NCBI RefSeq assembly: GCF_010811875.1
Contig: NZ_VKHP01000029.1
Coordinates: 1-52,044, forward strand
DNA from: Bradyrhizobium uaiense
GTDB lineage: Bacteria; Pseudomonadota; Alphaproteobacteria; Rhizobiales; Xanthobacteraceae
Direction: 5' to 3'
DNA length: 52,044 nt
Both the position numbers and the translations under genes were made by a program. Below are positions 18,760-27,140 of the stretch, piece after piece (the stretch's first letter is position 1; every line of letters begins with the position of its first letter). The notes below the pieces were generated by a model. It was not told the origin of the DNA, ran no database searches, and saw only the letters and a list, made by a program, of their open reading frames with translations.

Positions 18760-20631
18760 ATGTGCGGCATAGCCGGAATTCTGCACCGCGACGGGCGGCC
18801 CGCTTCAATCACCACGTTGACGGCAATGACCGATATCATTGCCCATCGCGGGCCGGACGGCGAAGGCCACTACTGCAACGGTCCCGTCGGACTGGGCCAT
18901 CGTCGGCTCTCGATCATCGATCTGACCGACGCTGCGCGGCAGCCGATGGAGACGCGCGACGGGCGCTTTGTGCTGACCTACAATGGAGAAATCTACAACT
19001 TCAAGGAATTGAAGATCGAGCTTTCGGCGAGGGGCCGCGTTTTCAACTCCTCCGGTGACAGCGAGGTGTTGCTGCATGCCTTCGCCGAGTGGGGCCTCGG
19101 AGCGCTGCTCAGATTCAACGGCATGTTCGCCTTTGCGATCTGGGACAATCAGGAGCGGAAGCTCACATTGGCCCGGGATCGCTTTGGCGTGAAACCGCTT
19201 TACTACGCGGAGCTTGGCCAGACATTCGTCTTCGCCTCCGAGCACAAGGCTTTTCGGGCATTTTCGGAGTACAAGCCGCGTGTCGACATAAGCGGACTGT
19301 CGGAATATCTGAGCTTTCAAAACTTCTTCGCGGAGCGAACACTGTTTGCCGGCGTGAAGTTGCTGCCGGCCGGCTGTTACCTGCAGATTTCGCAGGACGG
19401 CAGGGCCGTCGAGCCGGTGCAGTACTGGGATTTTCATTTCGAGGAACCCGAGTACGCGGTCGACGAGATTGAGGCGACCGACGAGCTCGATCGCTTATTC
19501 AGGCAGGCGGTCAACCGGCAACTCGTGAGCGACGTCGAGGTCGGGTGCTATCTTTCCGGCGGCATGGATTCCGGCTCCATTACGGCGCTCGCATCGAGCC
19601 AGCTGCCGTTCATGCGGACGTTTACGGTCGGCTTCGATCTCAACTCGGCCTCAGGTGTCGAACTTGGATACGACGAGCGGACCAAGGCCGAGCATATGTC
19701 GTATCTGTTCAAGACCGAACACTATGAAATGGTCTTGAAGGCCGGCGATATGGAGCGCGCGCTGCCTCAGCTGGCGTGGCATCTGGAAGAGCCTCGTGTC
19801 GGCCAGTCCTATCCCAACTTCTACGCGGCGAAGCTCGCGTCGAAATTCGGCAAGGTGGTGCTGACGGGGACCGGGGGAGATGAACTGTTCGGCGGATACC
19901 CCTGGCGCTACTATCGCGCTGTCGTGAACGACGACTTCGATCATTACATCGAAAAATACTTTGGGTTCTGGCAGCGCATGATTCCGAGCGGAACGATGCC
20001 GAGGCTGCTGGGACCGGTGTGGGATGAAGCCAGGCAGACCTCGCCGATCGATATTTTCAGGGGCGTGTTCAAGGAGCACGCCTCGGAGCTGCGGCGGCCC
20101 GAGGACTATGTCAATCACTCGCTCTACTTTGAGGCCAAGACGTTCCTGAACGGGCTTCTCGTCGTTGAGGACAAGCTCGCCATGGCGCATGGGCTCGAGA
20201 GCAGGGTGCCGTTTCTCGACAACGATCTCGTCGATTTCGCAATGAAGCTCCCCGCCAAGATGAAGCTCGGCAATCTGACCGAGGTCATTCGCCTCAACGA
20301 AAACGAGCCCGGAGGAAAGGCGCAGCGCTATTACGAGCGCACAAAGGACGGCAAGCTGATTTTGCGGAAGATGATGAGCCGGCATATTCCGGACGAGGTG
20401 GCGGAGCGCGAGAAGCAGGGCTTCTCTGCGCCGGACGCCAGCTGGTTCAAGGGAGAGAGCATCGAGTATGTCAAACGGAAGCTCTTCAGCAACACCGCTC
20501 GGATCTACGATTTTGTCGACCGGAAGACCGTTCGCTCGCTGGTTGATGAACATCTGGAAGGACGGGAAAACCGCCGCCTGCTAATCTGGTCTTTGCTCAA
20601 TCTCGAGCAGATCATGGAAAGCAGCTTTTAG
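18760..20631 (+). CDS. asnB: Asparagine synthase (glutamine-hydrolysing), copy 2
   Basis: This 623-residue protein starts MCGIAGILH, so Cys2 is in place. HRGPDGEGHY, HRRLSIIDL, NGEIYNFKEL, SGDSEVLL and RFNGMFAFAIWD cover the glutaminase half. YLSGGMDSGSITA is the PP-loop of the synthase half, and VVLTGTGGDELFGGYPWRYY and LLVVEDKLAMAHGLESRVPF also fit. It differs clearly from copy 1 and is nearer copy 3 in the EDKLAMAHGLE(S/A)RVP region, so these are separate paralogues rather than a recent duplication. It lies directly upstream of the polysaccharide exporter genes (25 nt before wzm), suggesting action on a precursor or chain before export. Confidence 0.9.
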   Translation: MCGIAGILHRDGRPASITTLTAMTDIIAHRGPDGEGHYCNGPVGLGHRRLSIIDLTDAARQPMETRDGRFVLTYNGEIYNFKELKIELSARGRVFNSSGDSEVLLHAFAEWGLGALLRFNGMFAFAIWDNQERKLTLARDRFGVKPLYYAELGQTFVFASEHKAFRAFSEYKPRVDISGLSEYLSFQNFFAERTLFAGVKLLPAGCYLQISQDGRAVEPVQYWDFHFEEPEYAVDEIEATDELDRLFRQAVNRQLVSDVEVGCYLSGGMDSGSITALASSQLPFMRTFTVGFDLNSASGVELGYDERTKAEHMSYLFKTEHYEMVLKAGDMERALPQLAWHLEEPRVGQSYPNFYAAKLASKFGKVVLTGTGGDELFGGYPWRYYRAVVNDDFDHYIEKYFGFWQRMIPSGTMPRLLGPVWDEARQTSPIDIFRGVFKEHASELRRPEDYVNHSLYFEAKTFLNGLLVVEDKLAMAHGLESRVPFLDNDLVDFAMKLPAKMKLGNLTEVIRLNENEPGGKAQRYYERTKDGKLILRKMMSRHIPDEVAEREKQGFSAPDASWFKGESIEYVKRKLFSNTARIYDFVDRKTVRSLVDEHLEGRENRRLLIWSLLNLEQIMESSF

Positions 20632-20656
20632 GTACGCAAATGGGAGCGCGCTGAAG

Positions 20657-21520
20657 ATGAATGGGTCCTTTCCGGCGGCGAGATGGGTTCGGGTTGGCCT
20701 GTCGCCATACCGCAACTCTCAGGCCCTTTGGACCACGATCAATCAGATCCGGCGATATCCCGATCTGTTGCGGGAGATGGTTGATCGCGACCTGAGCGCC
20801 GCGCATGCCCGGCACGGATTTGGCACGTTGTGGGTCTTCATCCACCCGCTGGTGATCGTTGGAACATACCTGCTTATCTTTGGCTTTGTGCTGGGCAGCA
20901 AGCTATCGATAACCGCGGATTTTCCCGGCGATTTCCCGGCCTACATCCTCGCCAGCCTGGTTCCCTGGCTGATATTGCAGGCGGCGCTGGTGCGCGGGCC
21001 CGGAGTGCTGCTCGTAAGTGCAAATCTCGTCAAGCAGGTCGTGTTTCCGATCGAGCTGCTTCCGATCGCGGCAACCATTGCCGCGACGATCCCTCATCTG
21101 CCGGCGCTCGGGCTCGTCATTCTCTATAAAGCGTATGTGGGCGGCCTCAGCTGGATGCTGTTGCTGCTGCCGGTCGTATCCGCCATCCATGCAATTCTGG
21201 CGATTGGATTGAGCTTCGCTCTGTCCGCTATCACTCCGTTCTTCCGCGATCTGCGTGAGATCGTCACAGTCTTCACCTCGATTGCCATGTATCTGATGCC
21301 GACGGTGTACCTCCCTGATTGGATGCCCCGTGCGCTCCGGCCATTGATCTATTCGAATCCCTTCAGTTACGTCATCTGGGTCTATCAGGACGTTCTCTTT
21401 TTCGGTTCGTTTAGACATCCCTATGCCTGGGCGGTTACGATCGTGTTCGCGTTGCTAAGTCTCGGGCTCGGATACCGCATCTTCGAAAAGCTAAAACCGT
21501 ACTATGGCAATGCTCTCTGA
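20657..21520 (+). CDS. wzm: Wzm-type polysaccharide ABC transporter permease
   Basis: This 287-residue ABC-2 permease has a cytoplasmic N-terminus (LLREMVDRDLSAAHARHGFG) followed by about six membrane segments. LGTLW-like FGTLWVFIHPLVIVGTYLL and VLLVSANLVKQVVFP are typical of Wzm/TagG proteins. MYLMPTVYLPDWMP precedes the last segments. Such permeases export undecaprenyl-linked O-antigen or lipid-linked capsule. It overlaps wzt by 17 nt, so the pair is translationally coupled. Its presence means that at least one polysaccharide of this locus uses the ABC-dependent route rather than Wzx/Wzy. Confidence 0.9.
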   Translation: MNGSFPAARWVRVGLSPYRNSQALWTTINQIRRYPDLLREMVDRDLSAAHARHGFGTLWVFIHPLVIVGTYLLIFGFVLGSKLSITADFPGDFPAYILASLVPWLILQAALVRGPGVLLVSANLVKQVVFPIELLPIAATIAATIPHLPALGLVILYKAYVGGLSWMLLLLPVVSAIHAILAIGLSFALSAITPFFRDLREIVTVFTSIAMYLMPTVYLPDWMPRALRPLIYSNPFSYVIWVYQDVLFFGSFRHPYAWAVTIVFALLSLGLGYRIFEKLKPYYGNAL

Positions 21521-22823
21521 CAATCTGGAAGCCGGCGCACTGATCCCGCTTGCCGGGTCATCGGAGCCGCAGTGCGCCATTCGGGTCGCCGATCTGGGAA
21601 AGGCCTATCGGCTCTATACGCAGCCTTTGGATTTCCTGAAGGAGATCATCACCGGGAAGCCTCGGCACCATGAGCACTGGGCGCTTCAGAATGTTTCCTT
21701 TGAGGTGTCGCGCGGGCGGGTGGTTGGCATCATCGGGCCGAACGGCGCGGGGAAGAGCACTCTTCTGAAGATCATCGCTGGACTGCTGGATGCGTCGACC
21801 GGACAGGTCGAAGTGGCGGGACGATTGTCCGCGATCCTGGAATTGGGGACCGGCTTTCATCCGGATGTGTCGGGTCGCGACAACATCGTCCTCGGCGGGA
21901 TGTGCCTGGGTATGACGCGGGCGGAAATCGAGGCGAAGGTTCCCTGGATCATCGATTTCAGCGAGCTTGCCGAGGTGATCGATCAGCCGTTCCGGACCTA
22001 CTCGAGCGGCATGCAGGCGCGGCTCACGTTTGCGACAGCGATCAGCGTCGATCCCGAGATATTCATCGTCGATGAGGCGCTCGCGGCGGGTGATACCGCC
22101 TTTGTCAACAAGTGCATGAAGCGGGTTCGTCAGATCTGCGAAAGCGGCGCCACCGTGCTGTTCGTCTCGCACTCGAGCGGGTTGATCAGCGAGCTGTGCG
22201 ACGAGGCGATCTGGATCGACAAGGGGCGGGTGCTGATGCACGGAAATGCCCAGCGCGTCAGCAAAGCTTATGAGCAGAGTGTTTGGGATATCGAGGAAGC
22301 GCGGAATCTCCGGGAAACCAAGAAGCTGAGCCAAGCGATAGAGAGCACGGCCGAAACCGGAAAATACGAGCTTGGCGGCGACACCCTCCAGATCACGGCC
22401 GTCGAGGTGATCGACGTCGAAGGCAAGCCGATCGGCGTTGTGAAGAATGGGCAACCGCTCCGAATCCGGGTGTCGTGGTCGGGCTTCACCGAGCACAGGC
22501 AGATCTACGCAAGTTTGCGGATCGATACCGCACGGCTTCAGGCGGTGACCGGAATCGAGGGGTACGATGGCGGCCTGTTCCTCGATGGCGACGATGGACT
22601 GCCGAAACGCGGAAGCGTTATCTACGAGGTCCCGGAGCTCGCGCTTGGCGAAGGGCAATACTACATTTCCGCCGCGCTGTGCCGGCACATGCTGCCGAAG
22701 GGGACAGAAGCCATCCTGCATTATGTCGAAAAGGTGGCGCAGTTCTCGGTGTCCCGCAATTCTCTGTGGCACTTCAACTATCTCTATGATCCGAAATTCA
22801 CCTGCAGTATCGAGCGAAGCTGA
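21504..22823 (+). CDS. wzt: Wzt-type exporter ATPase with sugar-binding C-terminal domain
   Basis: This is a 439-residue protein. The ATPase domain has Walker A GPNGAGKST (78-86), TGFHPDVSGRDN, signature YSSGMQARL (near 166) and Walker B IFIVDEALAAGD. The C-terminal ~160 residues (from about ALGEGQYY-like beta-sandwich segments, LQITAVEVIDVEGKPI, RIRVSWSGF, LFLDGDDG, HFNYLYDP) match the Wzt_C beta-sandwich that binds the modified non-reducing end of the chain before export. The adjacent methyltransferase (1-nt overlap) is a good candidate for making that end cap, by analogy with O-antigen systems where terminal methylation signals export. That link is inference. Confidence 0.92.
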   Translation: MAMLSDNLEAGALIPLAGSSEPQCAIRVADLGKAYRLYTQPLDFLKEIITGKPRHHEHWALQNVSFEVSRGRVVGIIGPNGAGKSTLLKIIAGLLDASTGQVEVAGRLSAILELGTGFHPDVSGRDNIVLGGMCLGMTRAEIEAKVPWIIDFSELAEVIDQPFRTYSSGMQARLTFATAISVDPEIFIVDEALAAGDTAFVNKCMKRVRQICESGATVLFVSHSSGLISELCDEAIWIDKGRVLMHGNAQRVSKAYEQSVWDIEEARNLRETKKLSQAIESTAETGKYELGGDTLQITAVEVIDVEGKPIGVVKNGQPLRIRVSWSGFTEHRQIYASLRIDTARLQAVTGIEGYDGGLFLDGDDGLPKRGSVIYEVPELALGEGQYYISAALCRHMLPKGTEAILHYVEKVAQFSVSRNSLWHFNYLYDPKFTCSIERS

Positions 22824-23668
22824 TGGCGACGATGACGGATGGTGATTGGCAGGAGAAGCTCGAAGCGTTCTTCGAGCTTCGCGCACGGCAGGTGTCAGAG
22901 AAGCCGACACTGGATGACCTCTGTTATATCGCTGGCCGTAATCCACGGTTGTGGGCAAACGAGAACCTTCTCGACGACCTCAGGCTCAATATGCTCGGCC
23001 TCATGAAAGCGGGCCCGGGCTCATCGGTTCTTGAAGTGGGCTGTGCGGCTGGGTTCTTGGCGAAGGTGCTGGCGCCTAGTGTCGGCAAATATGTCGGAGT
23101 TGATCTGGCTGAGGCGCCGCTTGTGGTCGCAAGGCGCCTCGGACTGAACAATGCGAGCTTCGAGAGAGCCAGCGGGGAAAGCCTCCAGTTCCCTGATCGG
23201 CGGTTCGATGCCGCCTATTGCTATGATGTCTTCTCGAACTTCCCGTCGCTTGCGGCTGGAGAGCCGATCATCGCGGAAATGCTTCGGGTAGTGAAGCCGC
23301 ATGGTCGGGTCCTGATCGGATCAATTCCAGACCGCGAGAAGGCTGAAGAGCTGCAGGCCATCGCTAAGAGGCTCACGGCAAAATTCGAGCAAGAATTTGA
23401 ACCCGAAGCAGAACGGCCCCAGTTGGGAACGATTCAGAAGAACGCGCAGAAGTCGAGCCGTGTGGCGAAGATCGCTGGTTTGCTAGGATGGAGCAAGTCG
23501 CCCCCGATTTCGATCGAGATCAAGCCCGAGATCATTTCGTACTATTTCGACCGCAAGGATTTTCTGGCATTGGGGCACCGCCTCGGCGTCGACACCAGAA
23601 TTGTGGATATCCACCCGCTAAATCCTTATTTCGGCACACGCTTCAATGCGGTGTTTGAATCGCGATGA
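22823..23668 (+). CDS. SAM-dependent methyltransferase next to Wzt
   Basis: This 281-residue class I methyltransferase has motif I SVLEVGCAAGFLAKVL, the acidic strand VGVDLAE, FERASGESLQFPDRRFDAAYCY (motifs II-III) and MLRVVKPHGRVLIGS. A basic, polar insert (~res 180-220) separates this core from the C-terminal strands. It starts on the wzt stop (TGATG) and overlaps the next gene by 4 nt, so its expression is tied to the exporter. A role in terminating or tagging the chain is plausible by position. Methylation of another substrate cannot be excluded. Confidence 0.8.
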   Translation: MATMTDGDWQEKLEAFFELRARQVSEKPTLDDLCYIAGRNPRLWANENLLDDLRLNMLGLMKAGPGSSVLEVGCAAGFLAKVLAPSVGKYVGVDLAEAPLVVARRLGLNNASFERASGESLQFPDRRFDAAYCYDVFSNFPSLAAGEPIIAEMLRVVKPHGRVLIGSIPDREKAEELQAIAKRLTAKFEQEFEPEAERPQLGTIQKNAQKSSRVAKIAGLLGWSKSPPISIEIKPEIISYYFDRKDFLALGHRLGVDTRIVDIHPLNPYFGTRFNAVFESR

Positions 23669-26220
23669 AAGTCGTTCGGTTTCGCGAAATTGATCGTAGT
23701 GCCTGGGATGGTCTGGCGCTGCAATCGCCGCAGGCCTGGCTCACACATCGATCGTCCTGGATAGAGATCGAGCAGCGGTTTTTCGTGTCTACGAACCTGT
23801 CATTCGCCCTGGAAGAGGGCTCGCAACTCGTCGGCATCCAGCCCTTGTTTATCAACGAGGGCGCCGGAATGCCGCTCGGCGAGCGGTTGCTGCATTCGGG
23901 GATTCATCGCCATACCGGTCTTGCTCTCGCCCCGGATATCGACGCGGGCGTCGCGAGGGCCGCACGGCAGGCTGCGATGCAGGAGATATTCGCGATCGCC
24001 GATTTATACGACGTCGATCGCATTCAGTTGAATTGCCACAACCTCGCGCCAGCACATCGTCATCCCCAGAGGGAGGCTGTTCCGTTCTGGGTCAGCGAGT
24101 TCGGTTTCCAGCTTGGTATTGCGTTCGGACCCTCGGGAATGTTGCCTTGCCCCGGCTCCTCGACGCTCAATGCCGATCAACTGGTCGATCTCGCCCCAAC
24201 CGTTGAAGAGCTGTTCGCAGGGTTGGATAACACGTGCCGCACTGCGGTTCGAAAAGCGCAGAAGTCAAATCTGCAGTTCGAGATATCGAGCGATGTCTCC
24301 TATCTCGACACCTATATGGATATCGCGCGCGCATCGGCTACAAGAACGGGCGAAGTTCTGCCCGACATCGAGTACTACAGAAGTATTTTCAGGGCATTTG
24401 CAGCAGAGGGAGGAGCACGCGTCGCGTTGGTTAGGCAAGATGGCAACGCAATTGCGGGCCTCATCCTGTTGACTGACAAGAAAGCGGCCAGTTTTCTTGC
24501 GGGCGTTTCTCTGCCCGACGCCATGAAGCTGAGGCCCAACAATTTCCTGCACTGGAATGCCATTCGCTGGGCAAAACAGGCGGGATTGGAAGTTTACCGG
24601 TTTGGACCGTCATTTCCGGAAGTTCCCAGGGATTGGCCGATCGCGATGGTCTCTCACTTCAAGACGATCTTCGGGTCGAGGAGTGTTCCGGTCATCCAGG
24701 GCAGCCTGTTTCGACGCCCGGAACTCTACACCTCCAATATTCTCGCCGCTTCCAACCGTCTCAATGAAATCGCCAGCCGGCCGGCAGATGCGAGGAGCGC
24801 CGGACAAGCCGGCGGCGCCTTCATTGTACACCACTTGCACACGTTCGGTTTCCGGTCGGCATCGTCGATGCAAGCCGGGGAGCCGGTGGTGCTTTACCGC
24901 CCATCCCAGGCGGATCTGGCGACTGCAAGGGATGTTCTTGCCGGAGACGGCTGCGTCATCGCTGTGCTCCCGAGCGCGCAGTTCGCCAGGGAATTCGGTG
25001 TAGATACGCAGGCAAGATCGATATTCTCACCGAGCGTGCTGCGGGCGGCATTTGCCGGTTCGAAGCCGTGGTCGCGACTGCGCACGCTGCATTCCCACAT
25101 GTGTTTTGTGGCTGACGGCGATTCAACAACGATTGTTGAGAATGCCCGCCTCGAGCCGATTTGGCTGCATCGGAAAATGGGAGACAGAGGTTCAGTCATC
25201 TTCATCGGAACTGACCTCGCATCCGACTTGATGCAGTATCGCCAAGGGGATCCGGCAGCAGCCTCAAACCGCCCGACCGAGCCGATGTGGGGCATTGCGG
25301 GTGAACGGCCAAACTATCTCTTTGAAGGCCAGCTTGCTGGTGAAAGCCTACGTGAGCGGCCTGCCGACTGGTGGTGCGAGGCTCTGGCGGATGCGTTGGT
25401 TCGGCTGAGCGGAATAAGCCGGTTGCCGATATTGCCGAACGGGGCGGTTGGCGCCGTCGTTATTACCGGCGATGATGATCAAGCCGCATTGAGCTGCTAC
25501 GCGCAACAACAAGAGGCGTTGGGCTCGCTGCCGGTCACCTACTTCCTGCATCCCCTCACCAAACACACACAGGAAACGCTGAGGCAACTGAAGGCTGGGA
25601 GGAAAGTCGAGTTGGGAATTCATCCCGACGCGCTCGACCGTCCCGACAGGTACGCCGAGCTGTTCTCGGAGCAAGCGCGATGGTTTGAACGTCTTACCGG
25701 AGCGCGCGCGCGCTCCGTCCGAAATCACGGCTTTCTAAACGATGGCTATTGGGGGCATGCATCGGTCTGGAATACCTGCGGCATAAGAGGCAGCTCGAAT
25801 CTGCCGGGCCTTGACGGTTCCATCATCAACGGTTCGCTACTTCCTGCCAGAATAGTGTTGGACGGCAAGCTGACGGAACATTGGAGTGTCCTCACGGCAA
25901 TTGGCGACGGGATCGTATTCATAAATGATTGGGACGATCGGCAATCGGCGGATTGTGTGCTGGGCCTCGCCGATCGCATTCGACAGAGCGGCGTTCCTGG
26001 CGTGATCGTCATCAATCTACATCCCGAGAACATCGGAAAGACTCGCGGGATGCATCAAGCGCTCATCAAACTCGTTGAGTATGGGTTTATCCCCTGGACG
26101 ATGACTGAGTGCTTCGATTGGTTTGAGACGGGCGTACATCGAAGCGGGCCGGCCGACACTTCGGGCGCCAAGCGGCCCTCGGTGGCTGAAAAAGTACGCA
26201 GTCTACTCGGAATAAACTGA
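23665..26220 (+). CDS. FemAB-like acyltransferase fused to deacetylase-like domain
   Basis: This large 851-residue protein has three parts. Residues ~1-350 are a FemAB/GNAT-type fold (WLTHRSSWIEIEQRF, CRTAVRKAQKS, IAGLILLTDKKAASFLAGVS, FLHWNAIRWAKQAGLEVYRFGPS), as in proteins that add amino acids or acyl groups to amino sugars. Residues ~385-560 are an unassigned alpha/beta region (VVLYRPSQADL, GDGCVIAVLPS). Residues ~575-830 resemble the NodB polysaccharide deacetylase fold: AVVITGDDDQAA in the catalytic Asp position, ELGIHPDAL and SVRNHGFLND for the His positions, INLHPENIGKTRG near the end. I infer N-deacetylation and re-acylation of one amino sugar by a single polypeptide. It overlaps the methyltransferase gene by 4 nt and is followed by the cysD promoter gap. 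Confidence 0.7.
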   Translation: MKVVRFREIDRSAWDGLALQSPQAWLTHRSSWIEIEQRFFVSTNLSFALEEGSQLVGIQPLFINEGAGMPLGERLLHSGIHRHTGLALAPDIDAGVARAARQAAMQEIFAIADLYDVDRIQLNCHNLAPAHRHPQREAVPFWVSEFGFQLGIAFGPSGMLPCPGSSTLNADQLVDLAPTVEELFAGLDNTCRTAVRKAQKSNLQFEISSDVSYLDTYMDIARASATRTGEVLPDIEYYRSIFRAFAAEGGARVALVRQDGNAIAGLILLTDKKAASFLAGVSLPDAMKLRPNNFLHWNAIRWAKQAGLEVYRFGPSFPEVPRDWPIAMVSHFKTIFGSRSVPVIQGSLFRRPELYTSNILAASNRLNEIASRPADARSAGQAGGAFIVHHLHTFGFRSASSMQAGEPVVLYRPSQADLATARDVLAGDGCVIAVLPSAQFAREFGVDTQARSIFSPSVLRAAFAGSKPWSRLRTLHSHMCFVADGDSTTIVENARLEPIWLHRKMGDRGSVIFIGTDLASDLMQYRQGDPAAASNRPTEPMWGIAGERPNYLFEGQLAGESLRERPADWWCEALADALVRLSGISRLPILPNGAVGAVVITGDDDQAALSCYAQQQEALGSLPVTYFLHPLTKHTQETLRQLKAGRKVELGIHPDALDRPDRYAELFSEQARWFERLTGARARSVRNHGFLNDGYWGHASVWNTCGIRGSSNLPGLDGSIINGSLLPARIVLDGKLTEHWSVLTAIGDGIVFINDWDDRQSADCVLGLADRIRQSGVPGVIVINLHPENIGKTRGMHQALIKLVEYGFIPWTMTECFDWFETGVHRSGPADTSGAKRPSVAEKVRSLLGIN

Positions 26221-26327
26221 TCTTTCGAATTTGTCGTGTCGCCGCGGAGTTGCATTCGCTAGTCGCGCTTCGAATATCTTAACTGCGTGAGCCTGTACGA
26301 TCGAGTGCTTGCTCGCTGGAGGTCACT

Positions 26328-27122
26328 TTGGATTATCTTTCGCGCCTGGAACACGAGACGGTTTTTATTTTGCGCGAAGCGTTCGCGCGGGTAAAGCCTA
26401 TGGCGATGTTGTGGTCGATCGGAAAGGATTCCACGGCGCTGCTCTGGATGATACGCAAATGCTTCTTCGGTCACGTGCCGTTCCCGATGATCCAGCTCGA
26501 TACGGAAATGGAACTCCCCGAAGTCTATGAGTTCAGGGATCATATCGCGAAAGAATGGGATCTCGATTTCCGAGCGGAGTTATGTCCGCCTGAGTCGGAG
26601 ATGGATCCGACGCTTCCTCCGGCGTCCAGAGCGGCGGCTCGAAAGACGGCAGGCCTGAAGGCGCTGATTGAGCGGGACAACTACCGCGGAATTGTTCTCG
26701 GGATCCGACGAGACGAGCAGAGCATGCGTGCGAAAGAGCGCGTGTTCAGCCCGCGGGCGAGAGATGGCGTCTGGGACTTTCGAAATCAGCCGCCGGAGTT
26801 CTGGGACATCTACAAGATGGATCTTCCAGAAGGTTGCCATCTGCGGATCCATCCGCTTCTTCATTGGACCGAACTCGATATCTGGCGCTATACGCTGCGC
26901 GAGCGCATTCCGATTGTACCGCTCTATCTTGCCCGCGACGGCTGGCGCTATCGCTCGCTGGGAGAGAAGAACATTACGACCCCCATTCGAAGCGAAGCAT
27001 CCTCGATCGAGGAGATCATCGCCGAACTCGAGCAAACCCGAACGCCCGAGCGCGCGGGGCGAACCATGGATCACGACTCGGAAGACAGCTTTGAGCGCCT
27101 GAGAGCCTCGGGCTATATGTAA
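26328..27122 (+). CDS. cysD: Sulfate adenylyltransferase subunit 2
   Basis: This 264-residue PP-loop ATPase (CysD/NodP) makes adenosine 5'-phosphosulfate with CysN. SIGKDST at 30-36 is the PP-loop; IQLDTEMELPEVYEFRD, GIRRDEQSMRAKERVFSPR, WDFRNQPPEFWD and RSLGEKNITTPI are conserved family segments. It is a little shorter than typical CysD (about 300). The start is TTG at 26328, supported by a perfect GGAGGT 4 nt upstream. The 107-nt gap before it is one of the few non-coding stretches here and may carry its own promoter (TTGCAT 26250-26255, AATATC 26273-26278). With cysNC and the sulfotransferase it forms a sulfation module, as NodP/NodQ/NodH do for Nod factor. Confidence 0.93.
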   Translation: MDYLSRLEHETVFILREAFARVKPMAMLWSIGKDSTALLWMIRKCFFGHVPFPMIQLDTEMELPEVYEFRDHIAKEWDLDFRAELCPPESEMDPTLPPASRAAARKTAGLKALIERDNYRGIVLGIRRDEQSMRAKERVFSPRARDGVWDFRNQPPEFWDIYKMDLPEGCHLRIHPLLHWTELDIWRYTLRERIPIVPLYLARDGWRYRSLGEKNITTPIRSEASSIEEIIAELEQTRTPERAGRTMDHDSEDSFERLRASGYM

Positions 27123-27140
27123 GAACTCAGATCCAATAAA

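Noticed and set aside
21558..22958. 466-codon minus-strand frame opposite wzt
   Set aside because: Antisense shadow of a GC-rich gene; the plus-strand Wzt has all ABC motifs and the antisense product is compositionally odd.
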